This document shows, piece by piece, positions 18,669 to 28,504 of a DNA stretch of 64,000 nucleotides (its first letter is position 1; every line of letters begins with the position of its first letter). A program made the position numbers and the translations under genes. The stretch lies in NCBI RefSeq assembly GCF_014645315.1, contig NZ_BMLQ01000001.1, positions 305,665 through 369,664 of the forward strand, in the 5' to 3' direction. The DNA is from Citricoccus zhacaiensis (GTDB lineage Bacteria > Actinomycetota > Actinomycetes > Actinomycetales > Micrococcaceae). A model generated the notes under the pieces. That model worked only from the letters and a program-made list of their open reading frames with translations, did not search any database and was not told the DNA's origin.

Positions 18669-18760
18669 ATCGAGGGTGTGACTCCGGTAGCGTCAGACCC
18701 AGCGACCCAGCACGAGACACTTCACCAAGACCGACGGACACGATAAGAACGGATGGTCGA

Positions 18761-19504
18761 ATGGCCCCCCGGATTCCCTCTCCCGCCCCGGACCCGCACC
18801 GCGACCCCACGGTCCGGCCCCTGACCGATCGTCAGCGGATCATCCTCGGATCCATCCGCTCTGCGATCGCCGCACACGGGTATCCGCCGTCCATGCGGGA
18901 GATCGGCGATGCGGCAGGCCTGGCCTCGCTCTCATCGGTCACCCATCAACTGGGTCAGCTGGAGAAGCTCGGCTACCTCCGCAAGGATCCGGGCCGCCCG
19001 CGCGCCATGGAGGTCCTGCTGGACGAGAACGGCCGGGCCCTCGTGGCCGAGTCCGCCGTCATGCCCGCCGAATCGGCGGCCACGCCGGGCGGGACGGTGC
19101 GGACCCTGCACACCGGGGCCGCCGACGGTGATGCCGTCCCGGTCCCCCTGGTCGGCCGGATTGCCGCCGGTGGGCCGATCCTCGCCGACCAGCAGGTCGA
19201 GGACGTCATGACCCTGCCGCGTCAGCTGACCGGCGAGGGGGAATTGTTCATGCTGAAGGTCTCCGGCGATTCCATGGTCGATGCGGCCATCTGCGACGGC
19301 GACTGGGTGGTGGTGCGTCAGCAGAACAACGCTCAGAACGGAGACATCGTCGCCGCGTTGCTGGACGACGAGGCCACGGTGAAGACCTTTCGGCAGCGAG
19401 ACGGCCACACGTGGCTGCTGCCGCAGAACTCTGCGTATGAGCCGATTCTCGGAGACGAGGCGACAGTCATGGGCAAGGTCGTCACGGTACTCCGGGCGCT
19501 CTGA
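18761..19504 (+). CDS. lexA: LexA repressor
   Basis: SOS master repressor of 247 residues with RecA-stimulated self-cleavage. The N-terminal winged HTH is at residues about 21-85 ([42 protein letters not shown]). The cleavage bond is A136-G137 in [10 protein letters not shown]; the catalytic dyad is S171 (VSGDSMVDA) and K208 (EATVKTF). ATG at 18761 was chosen because an upstream start would fall in the SOS box. An Ala/Pro-rich 19-residue N-terminal extension precedes the HTH, as in other high-GC actinobacteria. No nrdR gene lies next to it, unlike in corynebacteria. Confidence 0.95.
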   Translation: MAPRIPSPAPDPHRDPTVRPLTDRQRIILGSIRSAIAAHGYPPSMREIGDAAGLASLSSVTHQLGQLEKLGYLRKDPGRPRAMEVLLDENGRALVAESAVMPAESAATPGGTVRTLHTGAADGDAVPVPLVGRIAAGGPILADQQVEDVMTLPRQLTGEGELFMLKVSGDSMVDAAICDGDWVVVRQQNNAQNGDIVAALLDDEATVKTFRQRDGHTWLLPQNSAYEPILGDEATVMGKVVTVLRAL

Positions 19505-19509
19505 GCCCC

Positions 19510-20406
19510 ATGAACCATCGGCCCCTGCCGCCGGGTGTCCGCGTGGCGGATGCCGAGGAGTTCGTCTACACCCACGGGCGGCTGCTCGAACGCCGCCGGG
19601 TGGACCTGCTGCTCCACGGCGGCGGCACCGAGGGTGTCCTGGCCGCACTGGGGGCGTACCGCAATCCAGACGGTGGATTCGGTCACGGCCTCGAACCCGA
19701 TGTGCGGTCACCGAAGAGTGAGGCGCTCTCCACGCTGACGGCTCTGGACCTCTTGGCCGGCTGGGATCTGGCCGAGCACCCCTGGGTGCGCTCTGGACTG
19801 GAATGGGTGGCCTCGACCTCCGGACTGGACGGTTCCGTGCCGTTCGTCACCGAGGCCTCCCTGGAGTGGCCCCATGCGCCGTGGGTCCAGCCGGACCCGG
19901 GCGGTTCGCATCTGACGTATGGCTTCGCCGCCGCGGCGCTGCTGACGGGGTTCTCGGGTGGGTGGGCCGAGGCCGCATCGGACTGGTGCCGGCTCCGTCT
20001 GTCCCGGAGGGCGACTTCCGGCGTGCTGCCCGCCTATGAGGCCAAGTACGCCCTGAGGTTCCTTGCTGCGGACGGTCTTCCCACGGACTCGGCCGACAGC
20101 CCGATCCTGGCAGCCCTTCGTGAGCGGCTGTCCGCTGACGGCTCCCTCCCCGTGGAGGGTGGCGCCGAGGACGAGAGCATCCACGCGGTCGACCTGGTCC
20201 ACCAACCGTGGACCGTCCCCTTCCCCTCAGACCTTCTCGGCGGCCTGGTCCCTGCGGCCGTGATGTCCCGGGACCGTCGGTGGCTCGCATCCGCCCAGGA
20301 GGCCGACGGTGGATGGTCCGTGGACTGGCCGGCCTGGAGCCCGGCCCCTGGCCTCGAATGGCGGGCTATCCGCACGGTCGGGGCGCTCGAGATGCTGATC
20401 CGCTAG
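19510..20406 (+). CDS. Hypothetical protein with prenyltransferase/squalene-cyclase-like repeats
   Basis: A 298-residue protein starting 5 bp after lexA, so likely read from the lexA promoter. QW-like repeats AYRNPDGGFGHGLEPDVRSP (residues about 49-68) and QEADGGWSVDWPAW (about 263-276) point to an alpha/alpha-barrel as in terpene cyclases and prenyltransferases, but no DXDD or metal-binding set is evident. No signal peptide or transmembrane segment. Function unknown; whether it belongs to the SOS response depends on lexA read-through. Its 3' end overlaps dinG by 4 bp, tail to tail. Confidence 0.7.
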   Translation: MNHRPLPPGVRVADAEEFVYTHGRLLERRRVDLLLHGGGTEGVLAALGAYRNPDGGFGHGLEPDVRSPKSEALSTLTALDLLAGWDLAEHPWVRSGLEWVASTSGLDGSVPFVTEASLEWPHAPWVQPDPGGSHLTYGFAAAALLTGFSGGWAEAASDWCRLRLSRRATSGVLPAYEAKYALRFLAADGLPTDSADSPILAALRERLSADGSLPVEGGAEDESIHAVDLVHQPWTVPFPSDLLGGLVPAAVMSRDRRWLASAQEADGGWSVDWPAWSPAPGLEWRAIRTVGALEMLIR

Positions 20407-22499
20407 TCAGTGGGGCGGAGCCGCTCCAGCACGCCGCGGACCACGGAGGGATCGGCCGTCGGCCAGAAGTCCGGCAGGGTCGAGCGCAGGAACGACCCGT
20501 ACCGTTCCGTCGCCAGCCTCGAGTCGAGGACAGCCACCACACCTCGGTCCGTCGCGGTCCTGATGAGCCGGCCGGCGCCCTGCGCCAGGCGGACCGCCGC
20601 ATGCGAGGCGGAGACCGCCATGAACCCGTTGCCGCCATGGCGGCTGATGTCCCTGGACCGCGCCGTGGACAGGGGATCGTCCGGTCGCGGGAACGGGATC
20701 CGATCGATGACCACCAGGCGGCAGGACTCGCCGGGCACGTCCACGCCCTGCCACAGGCTCATGGTCCCGAACAGGCAGGTGTCCTCCTCCGTGGCGAACT
20801 GCCGCACCAGCGCCGTCAGCGTGGTGTCGCCCTGGCACAGGATCGTGGGCTTCGGACCGAGCCGGGTGCGCATCTCGGCGGCAGCGTCCTCCGCAGCCCG
20901 TTTGGAGGAGAACAGGCACAGAGCGCCGCCGCCGGACGCCTTGAGCAGTGCCTCGAGTTCGTCATAGCTCTCGGGGGCCGCGAACCGACCCGGCTTCGGC
21001 AGGTGCCGCGCCACGTAGAGCACGCCCTGCCTCGGGTAGTCGAAGGGGCTGCCCACGTCCAGACCGGTCCAGGACGGTGCCCCCTCGCCCATCAAGCCGA
21101 GGGATCCCGCCACCGGGTTGAACGACTCGCCGATGGCCAGCGTGGCCGAGGTCAGCACGGTCGTGGCCTGACCGAAGAGCCCCTCGCGGAGTTTGCCGGC
21201 CACGGACAGCGGTGCCACGTAGAGCATCGGAGCCGCGGACTCGTCCCCGGGGATCCACCCGGTGCCGGGCTCGAAGCGACCCGGCCGGGAGGCCCACAAC
21301 ACCTCGGGATGACTGGTGTCCGGGATGGTCTCCAGCATCCGCTCTGCCACGTCCAGGACGTCCTGCATCCGGGACCGGGCCATCTGGCGCCCGCCGTCGG
21401 CCGAGGAGTCGGCACCTCCCCCGCTCGGCTTGGAATCACTCAGCCCCTGGCGGGCCGCATCGCGGACGGCCTTCAGGGCGTTCTGCTGGATCTCATCCGG
21501 CCCACGCGGTATCAGTCCCGTAGGTGTGGCGGTGAAGGCGGCGTCGAGGCCGGCCCCGGCCTGCACCAGGTCTTCCACGGCGATGGCCGTGTGCTTGCGG
21601 GCCGAGGAGGCCGCTGCCTGCACGATGGCCCCGGAGAGCTGGCCGGTCACCGCCCCGGTCACGCGGTCCTGGAGTTCGTGGGCCTCGTCCACCACCACGG
21701 CCTCGAACTCGGGCAGCACCGCGAGCCCCTCGAAGGCGGCGATCGCGAGCATGGCATGGTTGGTGACCACCACGTCCGCCTCCCCGGCGTCCGCGCGCGC
21801 CCGCTCGGAGAAGCACTCGGCCGCCATCGGGCACTTCTGCGCACCGAGGCAGTCCACCGCGGACACCGAGACCTGGCGCCACGCGCGGTCGGTGACGCCC
21901 GGGTCGAGGTCGTCCCGATCCCCGGTGTCCGTCTCCTCGGACCATTCACGCAGCCGCAGGACCTCGCGGCCCAGGGGGCTGGTCGGGCCACCGTCGGATC
22001 CGGACAGCAGCTCGCCGTCGTCGGCCATGCCGAACAGTGCCTGGCCGTCCTCCTCCGGGAAGCCGCCCTCCAGCTTGTGCTTGCACAGGTAGTTGGACCG
22101 GCCCTTGACCAAGGCGACGTTCATGGGACGGGGAAGCTCGTCCCGCAGGGCTTCCAGCAGCTTGGGCGCATCCCGTCGCATGATCTGGGACTGCAGCGCC
22201 AGGGTGGCGGTGGCCACCACGACCGGGTTCTCGGCCTCCAGGGCGTGCTGCAGCGCCGGCACCAGGTACGCCAATGACTTCCCCGTGCCGGTGCCCGCCT
22301 GCACCAGCAGGTGCTGACCGGTCTCCAGGGACCGGGCGACCTCCACGACCATGCGCCGCTGCCCTTCCCGGCGCTGACCCCCGGTGGCTGTGACGGCGGC
22401 GTCCAGCAGCCGCAGGGCCTCCCGCTCGGCGTCGGTGCGGGGCTCGGCGGCGGGCTCCGCCTCGGCAACCGGCGCGGCTTCCTCGACCGTCTCTGTCAT
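20403..22499 (-). CDS. dinG: ATP-dependent DNA helicase, DinG/XPD-type
   Basis: Superfamily 2 Fe-S helicase of 698 residues, 5'-3' polarity in the family, acting on R-loops, flaps and stalled forks. Walker A AGTGTGKS is at residues 68-75; the DEAH box reads VVVDEAHELQD. Between them is an Fe-S domain with Cys residues in YLCKHK, DCLGAQKC and AECF. The C-terminal helicase motifs include CLFGTMSLWQGVDVPG and GRLIRTATDRGVV. ATGA overlap with hflX places it second in that operon. No obvious SOS box adjoins it. Confidence 0.93.
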   Translation of the reverse strand: MTETVEEAAPVAEAEPAAEPRTDAEREALRLLDAAVTATGGQRREGQRRMVVEVARSLETGQHLLVQAGTGTGKSLAYLVPALQHALEAENPVVVATATLALQSQIMRRDAPKLLEALRDELPRPMNVALVKGRSNYLCKHKLEGGFPEEDGQALFGMADDGELLSGSDGGPTSPLGREVLRLREWSEETDTGDRDDLDPGVTDRAWRQVSVSAVDCLGAQKCPMAAECFSERARADAGEADVVVTNHAMLAIAAFEGLAVLPEFEAVVVDEAHELQDRVTGAVTGQLSGAIVQAAASSARKHTAIAVEDLVQAGAGLDAAFTATPTGLIPRGPDEIQQNALKAVRDAARQGLSDSKPSGGGADSSADGGRQMARSRMQDVLDVAERMLETIPDTSHPEVLWASRPGRFEPGTGWIPGDESAAPMLYVAPLSVAGKLREGLFGQATTVLTSATLAIGESFNPVAGSLGLMGEGAPSWTGLDVGSPFDYPRQGVLYVARHLPKPGRFAAPESYDELEALLKASGGGALCLFSSKRAAEDAAAEMRTRLGPKPTILCQGDTTLTALVRQFATEEDTCLFGTMSLWQGVDVPGESCRLVVIDRIPFPRPDDPLSTARSRDISRHGGNGFMAVSASHAAVRLAQGAGRLIRTATDRGVVAVLDSRLATERYGSFLRSTLPDFWPTADPSVVRGVLERLRPTD

Positions 22500-24079
22500 G
22501 CTCCGGCGCGCTCCTGACCGTCCGCGGACCCCTTGGCGGCATAACGGCGCAGGTCCTCGGCGATGTCCTCGCGGACCAGTACCCGCAGCCGCGTACCCTC
22601 CGCCTCGTAGGTCTCCGAGATGATGTCCGCGTCCGGCGAGTGCAGGCGGGAGACCACGTCCCCGTCCGTGAACGGGATCAATAGGTCCAGGGCCACGTTC
22701 GGGCGCGGGATCGCGTCCGAGACGGCGCGCTCGAGTTCCTCGATCCCCTCGCCGGTGCGGGCGGAGACGACCACCGACCGCGGTTCCTTCTGGCGCAGCC
22801 GGGCCACGACCACCGGGTCGGCAGCGTCGGCCTTGTTCAGCACGATGATCTCCGGGATCTGCCGGGCGTCCACCTCGGCCAGCACGGATCGCACGGCGGC
22901 GATCTGCCCCTCGGGATCCGGGTGCGAGGCGTCGACGACGTGCAGGATCACATCCGCGTCGGCCACCTCCTCCAGGGTGGAGCGGAAGGCCTCGACCAGT
23001 TGCGTCGGCAACGAGCGGACGAAGCCGACCGTGTCCGAGAGCGTGTAGCCGATGCCGTCCGGGGTGACGGACTTGCGCACCGTCGGATCCAAGGTGGCGA
23101 ACAGGGCGTTCTCCACGAGCACACCGGCATGCGTCAGGCGGTTGAGCAGGGACGACTTGCCGGCGTTCGTGTACCCGGCGATCGCCACGGAGGGCACCCG
23201 GTTGCGGCGCCGGTTGGCCCGCTTGGTCTCGCGCGCCGGCTTCATCGCGGCGATCTCCCGGCGCAGCTTGGCCATGCGGGTGCGGATACGGCGGCGATCC
23301 AGCTCGATCTTGGTCTCACCGGGACCGCGGGAGCCGATGCCCTCACCGCCGGCGGCACGACCACCGGCCTGGCGTGACATGGACTCACCCCAACCGCGCA
23401 GGCGCGGCAACAGGTACTCCAGCTGAGCCAGCTCCACCTGGGCGCGGCCCTCACGCGACTGGGCGTGCTGGGCGAAGATGTCCAGGATCAGCGCCGTGCG
23501 GTCGATGACCTTGACGCGGACGATGTCCTCCAGGGCACGGCGCTGAGAGGGCGCCAGCTCCGAGTCCACGACGACGGTGTCCGCCCCGGTCATCGCCACG
23601 ATGCCACGCAGCTCCTCGGCCTTGCCCTTGCCCAGGAAGGTGGCGGGATCGGGCAGATGGCGGCGCTGGATCAGTCCGTCCAGGACCTCGGAACCGGCGG
23701 TCTCGGCCAGGGCCGCAAGCTCGCGCAGGGAGTTCTCGGCGTCCTCCGAGGTCCCCTCGGACCAGAGGCCGGCGAGAACGACCCGCTCCAGGCGCAGCTG
23801 ACGGTACTCGACCTCGCTCATGTCCTCGAGCTCGGTGGACAATCCGCTGACGCGCCGCAACGCCTGACGTTCGGCCAGGTCGAACTGCTCGCCGTCCGCC
23901 TCGGTGTGCCCGTCACCGCCTTCAGACAGCGCGAGCGCTCGGCCATGTTCGGGGGCGTTCTTGGCGGCACTGGCCGCATCGGCCGCGAGGATCCGGTCGA
24001 TCACGTCCCGGATCTCGGACTCGTTTCCGTGCTGCTCGTTCGCGGGCTGTTCGTTCCCCTGCGGGGTGGTCTCGGTCAT
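22496..24079 (-). CDS. hflX: GTPase HflX
   Basis: Ribosome-associated GTPase of 527 residues that splits stalled 70S ribosomes under stress. The N-terminal glycine-rich domain contains GLIQRRHLPDPATFLGKGKAEEL and DTVVVDSELAPSQRRAL; the linker has GRAAGGEGIGSRGPGETKIELDRR (split GPGETK motif). The GTPase domain carries VAIAGYTNAGKSSLLNRL (G1), DTVGFVRSLP (G3) and VLNKADAAD (G4). ATG at 24079 follows AAGGAGACC. An in-frame GTG at 24175 with an even better AAGGAGG would add 32 residues. Operon with dinG. Confidence 0.92.
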   Translation of the reverse strand: MTETTPQGNEQPANEQHGNESEIRDVIDRILAADAASAAKNAPEHGRALALSEGGDGHTEADGEQFDLAERQALRRVSGLSTELEDMSEVEYRQLRLERVVLAGLWSEGTSEDAENSLRELAALAETAGSEVLDGLIQRRHLPDPATFLGKGKAEELRGIVAMTGADTVVVDSELAPSQRRALEDIVRVKVIDRTALILDIFAQHAQSREGRAQVELAQLEYLLPRLRGWGESMSRQAGGRAAGGEGIGSRGPGETKIELDRRRIRTRMAKLRREIAAMKPARETKRANRRRNRVPSVAIAGYTNAGKSSLLNRLTHAGVLVENALFATLDPTVRKSVTPDGIGYTLSDTVGFVRSLPTQLVEAFRSTLEEVADADVILHVVDASHPDPEGQIAAVRSVLAEVDARQIPEIIVLNKADAADPVVVARLRQKEPRSVVVSARTGEGIEELERAVSDAIPRPNVALDLLIPFTDGDVVSRLHSPDADIISETYEAEGTRLRVLVREDIAEDLRRYAAKGSADGQERAGA

Positions 24080-24428
24080 GGTCTCCTTGGAAGAGGTGTG
24101 GTCTCTAGGGTAGTCGCTGGCGGGGACGCCGAGAGTGTTCAGGTCGCGGCTGTGGAGAGGGGTTTTCGGGGCCACGTGGGCCTCCTTCATAGATCGGGCC
24201 GGCGTGGGATCGACGCGAGGAATCGCGGCAGACCAGGACCCGGACAGGCGGGTCACACAGGCTCAGGGAAAAGTGGGTGCCATCACGGACGGTGTCTCGA
24301 CCCGCTGCACAGCGGGGAGATGAAAGTCCGGAGCGTCGGTGCCTCAGGGGCACGTCCGACTCAACGCAGGTAAATCCACATGCCATCCAGTATAGGGACG
24401 CTGTCAAGCAGAGGTAGCATCGGCCGTG
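24080..24428. other. 349-bp intergenic region with structured elements between hflX and a methyltransferase gene
   Basis: No complete independent gene is visible here. It holds the two hflX translation starts (SD sites before GTG 24175 and ATG 24079). It also holds a perfect hairpin CCCGCTG-CA-CAGCGGG (24301-24316) and a second stem GTCGGTGCC...GGCA-CGT-CCGAC (24335-24360). These could form part of the hflX 5' leader (minus strand) or the methyltransferase leader (plus strand). Divergent promoters must be here but I cannot place them with confidence. Confidence 0.5.
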
Positions 24429-25052
24429 ATGGATTCCGCACACTACTTCTCCGCCGAGCCGGTCGGCCCGGAACAACGACGACGGCTCAGCGTCACCTTG
24501 GCCGGCCGGGACGTCACCGTCGAGACGGCGGGCGGCATCTTCTCCCCCGACGGCCTGGACAAGGGCACCGCGGCGATGCTGCGTACGGTGCCGGACCCGC
24601 CGGCGTCGGGCTCCTTCCTGGACATCGGCACCGGATGGGGGCCGCTCACCTTGACGCTGGCGCTGTCCAGCCCCGGCGCCCAGGTCACGGGGGTGGAGGT
24701 CAATGACCGTGCCGCGCAGTTGTGCCGGGACAATGCCGCCGCCCTCGGCCTGGACAACATCTCCGTCTACCGGCCAGACGAGGTTCCGGCCGAGCAGACC
24801 TTCGATCTGACCTGGTCCAATCCGCCGATCCGGGTGGGCAAGGAGGCACTGCACTCGATCCTGTTGCAGTGGCTGCCCCGGCTGGCCCCCGGGGGCCGGG
24901 CCCTGTTGGTGGTGCAGAAGAACCTCGGGGCCGATTCGCTGCTGCCCTGGATGGCCGCGGCCCTCGACGAACGGTTCCCGGGCCAATTCACGGCGTCACG
25001 CTTCGGCAGCGAGAAGGGCTTCCGGATCCTGCAGGTGGACCGAATCCGATAG
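24429..25052 (+). CDS. Class I SAM-dependent methyltransferase (RsmC/MTS-like)
   Basis: A 207-residue methyltransferase with a single MTS-type catalytic domain. SAM motif I is SFLDIGTGWGPLTLTLAL, the acidic post-I strand is VTGVEVNDRAAQL, and motif IV reads TWSNPPIRVG (NPPI, typical of N-methylation of rRNA guanine by RsmC/RsmD-like enzymes). GGIFSPDGLDKGTAAML near residue 40 is the usual MTS lead-in. A GTG three bases upstream is an alternative start. 16S or 23S rRNA is the likely but unproven target. Confidence 0.82.
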   Translation: MDSAHYFSAEPVGPEQRRRLSVTLAGRDVTVETAGGIFSPDGLDKGTAAMLRTVPDPPASGSFLDIGTGWGPLTLTLALSSPGAQVTGVEVNDRAAQLCRDNAAALGLDNISVYRPDEVPAEQTFDLTWSNPPIRVGKEALHSILLQWLPRLAPGGRALLVVQKNLGADSLLPWMAAALDERFPGQFTASRFGSEKGFRILQVDRIR

Positions 25053-25070
25053 CCGTCGGTCAGGCCCTTG

Positions 25071-26027
25071 TCAAGCCACCGTTCCGTCGAAGACAAAGGT
25101 GGCGGGCCCGGACAGGATGACGCGTTCGGTGCCGTCGGCCTGCGGGATGAACTCGACGCCCACCGTGCCGCCCGGGACGCCGACCTCCCAGGTCAGGGCG
25201 TCGCGATCTCCGGCCCAGATGCGGACGGCCGTGGCAGCGGCACAGGCCCCCGTGCCGCAGGACAGGGTCTCCCCCACTCCGCGCTCGTGGACGCGCAGGT
25301 CCAGTCGGCCGACGCCGTTCAGGAAGAGCGGGTCGGCGGCCACCACGAATTCCACGTTGGTGCCGTTCGGCGGCACCGGTTCCACGTTGGGCTGCTTCGC
25401 CAGGTCCAGTTCCGCCAGGTCCGCGTTCTCGGCCAGCGCGACGACGGTGTGCGGATTGCCCATCGAGATGCTCAGGGCCGGACGTGGGTCGGCCAGCCCG
25501 GCGGCGAGGACCAGCGAGTCCGAGGCCCGTTCCTCGGCCAGCTCGGGGTCGATATAGCTCCACGGCCCCATGTCGATCGAGTACTGTTCCTCGCCGATCC
25601 GGGTGACGGTGCGGAGGCCGGCGCGGGTGCCGATCGGAAGCTGCTGTCCGACCTCGAGGTCCACCAGGCCCCGGGTGGCGAGATAGTGCACGAAGACGCG
25701 CACCCCGTTGCCGCACATCTCGGAGACGGAGCCGTCGGCATTGCGGTAGTCCATGAACCACGTGGCCTCGGGGTGGTCCTCCAGCAGATCCCGTCCCTCG
25801 ATGAGGTGCGTGGACTCGACCACGCGGATCAGCCCATCCGCGCCCACCCCGAAGTGGCGGTCGCAGAGCGCCTCCACATGGTCCGGCGCGAGTTCGGTCT
25901 CGCCGCTCAGGTCGGGGACGAGGATGAAGTCGTTGCCGGTGCCGTGCCCTTTCGTGAAGGCCAGCCCGGCCAATTGGTCAAGGGCGGTCCGCAGGCGGTC
26001 GGGGTCCTGGGCGATCGGCAGGCTCAT
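25071..26027 (-). CDS. dapF: Diaminopimelate epimerase
   Basis: Cofactor-independent racemase of 318 residues converting LL-DAP to meso-DAP for lysine and peptidoglycan. The two catalytic cysteines are C105 (EMCGNGVR) and C257 (LSCGTGACA), and the two pseudo-symmetric halves are apparent. GTGNDFILVPD at residues about 29-39 is the N-terminal substrate loop. Follows miaA by 9 bp, so it is the last gene of the miaB-miaA-dapF operon. Note dapA and dapB are separate in this window. Confidence 0.95.
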   Translation of the reverse strand: MSLPIAQDPDRLRTALDQLAGLAFTKGHGTGNDFILVPDLSGETELAPDHVEALCDRHFGVGADGLIRVVESTHLIEGRDLLEDHPEATWFMDYRNADGSVSEMCGNGVRVFVHYLATRGLVDLEVGQQLPIGTRAGLRTVTRIGEEQYSIDMGPWSYIDPELAEERASDSLVLAAGLADPRPALSISMGNPHTVVALAENADLAELDLAKQPNVEPVPPNGTNVEFVVAADPLFLNGVGRLDLRVHERGVGETLSCGTGACAAATAVRIWAGDRDALTWEVGVPGGTVGVEFIPQADGTERVILSGPATFVFDGTVA

Positions 26028-26036
26028 GACCTCAGT

Positions 26037-26969
26037 CTAGGTGGCGGCCTGCTGCCCCGTTGACCGGGCCAGGTGTCCCAGCACGTCCTCCAGCAGGCCG
26101 GGACGCGTGGGATCGAACCACGTGACGCGCGGGTCCGCCCGGAACCAGGTGATCTGGCGGCGGGCGAAGCGGCGGGTCGCCGTGGCGGTGTCCTCGATGG
26201 CCCAGGACGTGTCCGCCCGTCCGTCCAGGACGGCGAGGAACTGCGCGTAGCCGATCGCCCGCGAAGCCGTCCTGCCCTGCCGCAGCCCGAGAGCGTCCAG
26301 GGCCCGGACCTCATCCAGCAGGCCCGCCTCGGCCATGGCGACCACGCGGGCGTGCAGCCGATCATGCAATCGGGGCCGATCCAGGTCCAACCCCACCTGC
26401 ACTGTCGGCCGCAGGTAGGTCCGCTGGGGCATGTACGAGGTGAACGTGCGCCCGGTGAGCTCGAAGACCTCGAGGGCGCGCACCATCCGCCGGGCATCCC
26501 CGAGACGTGCCGCGCTGTCCGGATCCACGGCCTGCAACCGTTCCCGCAGGCCCACCAGGCCGATCTCGTGACCTTCTGACTCGATCCGGGCCCGGACATC
26601 CGGGTCTGTCGGGGGGAACTCGAGTTCGTCCAGTGCTGCCCGCACGTACAGCCCGGAGCCGCCGACGAGGATCGGAACGAGGCCCCGAGCCCGGATGTCG
26701 CCGATCACGGCCCGCGCCTCGGACTGGAAACGGGCCACCGAGGCCTCCTCGGTCACGTCCAGCACATCCAGCACATGGTGGGGTATCCCCCGCCGCCCGG
26801 AGACGGGGAGCTTGGCCGTCCCGATGTCCATGCCGCGATAGAACTGCAGGGCGTCGCTGTTGACGATCTCCCCGCCCAGCCGCTCGGCCAGGTCCAGGGC
26901 CAGCTCGGACTTCCCGGTGCCCGTGGGCCCGACGACGGCCACGATCGGCGCGCGGCCGGCGTCGGTCAT
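26037..26969 (-). CDS. miaA: tRNA dimethylallyltransferase
   Basis: Transfers a dimethylallyl group to A37 of tRNAs that read UNN codons. 310 residues with P-loop GPTGTGKS at 14-21, the DMAPP/tRNA-recognition segments [18 protein letters not shown] and [20 protein letters not shown], and the C-terminal RYARRQ-type element ([13 protein letters not shown]). Overlaps miaB by ATGA; MiaB acts on its product, so the pair forms one modification pathway. Confidence 0.95.
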   Translation of the reverse strand: MTDAGRAPIVAVVGPTGTGKSELALDLAERLGGEIVNSDALQFYRGMDIGTAKLPVSGRRGIPHHVLDVLDVTEEASVARFQSEARAVIGDIRARGLVPILVGGSGLYVRAALDELEFPPTDPDVRARIESEGHEIGLVGLRERLQAVDPDSAARLGDARRMVRALEVFELTGRTFTSYMPQRTYLRPTVQVGLDLDRPRLHDRLHARVVAMAEAGLLDEVRALDALGLRQGRTASRAIGYAQFLAVLDGRADTSWAIEDTATATRRFARRQITWFRADPRVTWFDPTRPGLLEDVLGHLARSTGQQAAT

Positions 26970-28495
26970 GCGGGGCGCAGGGTGGGCATGCCCAGGCTCA
27001 CGCCGGCCGAGCCGACAGTAGCCTCGGCACGAGCTGCCCCCGTGCCGGGTGAGGGCACACCGCAGGAGACGGCCTGGGACAGGTCCCAGGCGTCGCCGGC
27101 ACGGGACCGGCGCAGGACATAGCCCTCCGGGTCCTCCGCTGTGGGATCCGCGATCAGGAAGTAGGGGTGCGATGCCGTCACCGTCACCGTGACGACGTCA
27201 CCGGGCCGTGGGACCTCGGCGCCCTCCGGGACGCTGAAGTGCACGAGTCGGTTGTCCGGGGCGCGGCCGGCCAACCTGCCGGTCGCGGCGTCCTTGGAAC
27301 CGGAGTGGTTCGTCACCAGCAGCTCCTGGCGGGTGCCCACCAGCTTCGCCGTCTCCTCGGCGCTGATGCGGTCCTGCAGAGCGGTCAGACGCTCGAAGCG
27401 TTCCTGGACGACCGCCTTGGGGACCTGGTTCTCCATCTCACCGGCGGGGGTCCCCGGGCGGATGGAGTACTGGAACGTGAAGGCCGAGGCGAAGCGCGAG
27501 GCCTCCACCACGTCCAGGGTGTCCTGGAAGTCCTGCTCGGTCTCCCCGGGGAATCCGACGATGATGTCCGTGGTCACGGCGGCGTGCGGGATCCGTTCCC
27601 GGACCTTGTCCAGGATGCCCAGGAATTTCCTGGAACGGTAGGAACGGCGCATCTCCTTGAGGATCCGGTCCGAGCCGGACTGCAGCGGCATGTGCAACTG
27701 CGGCATGACGTTGGGGGTCTCGGCCATGGCATCGATGACATCGTCGGTGAAGGAGGCCGGATGGGGGCTGGTGAAGCGGACCCGCTCCAGTCCCTCGATC
27801 GAGCCGCAGGCGCGCAGCAGCTTCGCGAAGGCACCACGGTCGCCGAACTCGACACCGTAGGTGTTCACGTTCTGGCCGAGCAGGGTAACCTCCACGGCAC
27901 CGGCGTCCACGAGGGCCTGGACCTCGGCGAGGATCTCTCCGGGACGGCGGTCCTTCTCCTTGCCGCGCAGGGCCGGGACGATGCAGAAGGTGCAGGTGTT
28001 GTTGCAGCCCACCGAGATGGAGACCCATCCCGAGTAGGTGGAGTCCCTCTTGGTCGGCAGGGTAGAGGGGAAGGTCTCCAGCGATTCCAGGATCTCGAGC
28101 TCGGCCTGTTGGTTGTGGCGGGACCGCTCCAACAGTGTCGGCAGCGAGCCGATGTTGTGGGTGCCGAACACGACGTCGACCCACGGGGCCTTGTCGATGA
28201 TGGTCTTCTGGTCCTTCTGGGCCAGGCAGCCGCCGACCGCGATCTGCATACCGGGGTGGTTGTCCTTGACGGCGCGTAGGTTGCCAAGGTTCCCGTAGAG
28301 CTTGTTGTCCGCGTTCTCCCGGACGGCACAGGTGTTGAACACGACGAGGTCGGGATCGGTGGTCCCCTCGGCCGGCGCGTACCCGGCGTCCTCCAGCAGG
28401 CCGGAGATGCGCTCGGAGTCGTGCACGTTCATCTGGCAACCGAAGGTGCGCACCTGGTACGTACGCTCATCGAGATGGTGGGGGGCGGAAGTCAC
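26966..28495 (-). CDS. miaB: tRNA-2-methylthio-N6-dimethylallyladenosine synthase
   Basis: Radical SAM methylthiotransferase of 509 residues. UPF0004 domain cysteines C20, C56 and C90 hold the auxiliary 4Fe-4S cluster; C164/C168/C171 (CNNTCTFC) hold the radical SAM cluster. A TRAM domain lies near residues 385-450 ([16 protein letters not shown] onward). GTG start at 28495. An extra C-terminal tail of about 40 residues (after [16 protein letters not shown]) is low-complexity. First gene of the miaB-miaA-dapF operon; recX lies 9 bp upstream, so read-through from recA is possible. Confidence 0.96.
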   Translation of the reverse strand: MTSAPHHLDERTYQVRTFGCQMNVHDSERISGLLEDAGYAPAEGTTDPDLVVFNTCAVRENADNKLYGNLGNLRAVKDNHPGMQIAVGGCLAQKDQKTIIDKAPWVDVVFGTHNIGSLPTLLERSRHNQQAELEILESLETFPSTLPTKRDSTYSGWVSISVGCNNTCTFCIVPALRGKEKDRRPGEILAEVQALVDAGAVEVTLLGQNVNTYGVEFGDRGAFAKLLRACGSIEGLERVRFTSPHPASFTDDVIDAMAETPNVMPQLHMPLQSGSDRILKEMRRSYRSRKFLGILDKVRERIPHAAVTTDIIVGFPGETEQDFQDTLDVVEASRFASAFTFQYSIRPGTPAGEMENQVPKAVVQERFERLTALQDRISAEETAKLVGTRQELLVTNHSGSKDAATGRLAGRAPDNRLVHFSVPEGAEVPRPGDVVTVTVTASHPYFLIADPTAEDPEGYVLRRSRAGDAWDLSQAVSCGVPSPGTGAARAEATVGSAGVSLGMPTLRPA

Positions 28496-28504
28496 CGCAA
28501 CATT

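Noticed and set aside
18665-18760. Upstream TTG start for lexA
   Set aside because: It would fall within the LexA operator and add a peptide with no similarity; the ATG at 18761 is preferred.
24315-24332. GGAGATGAAAGTCCGG resembles the GAGGAAAGTCCGG start of RNase P RNA
   Set aside because: The next bases do not continue the RNase P consensus, no other conserved RNase P blocks follow, and the methyltransferase gene starts about 100 bp later, leaving no room for a 350-nt RNA.
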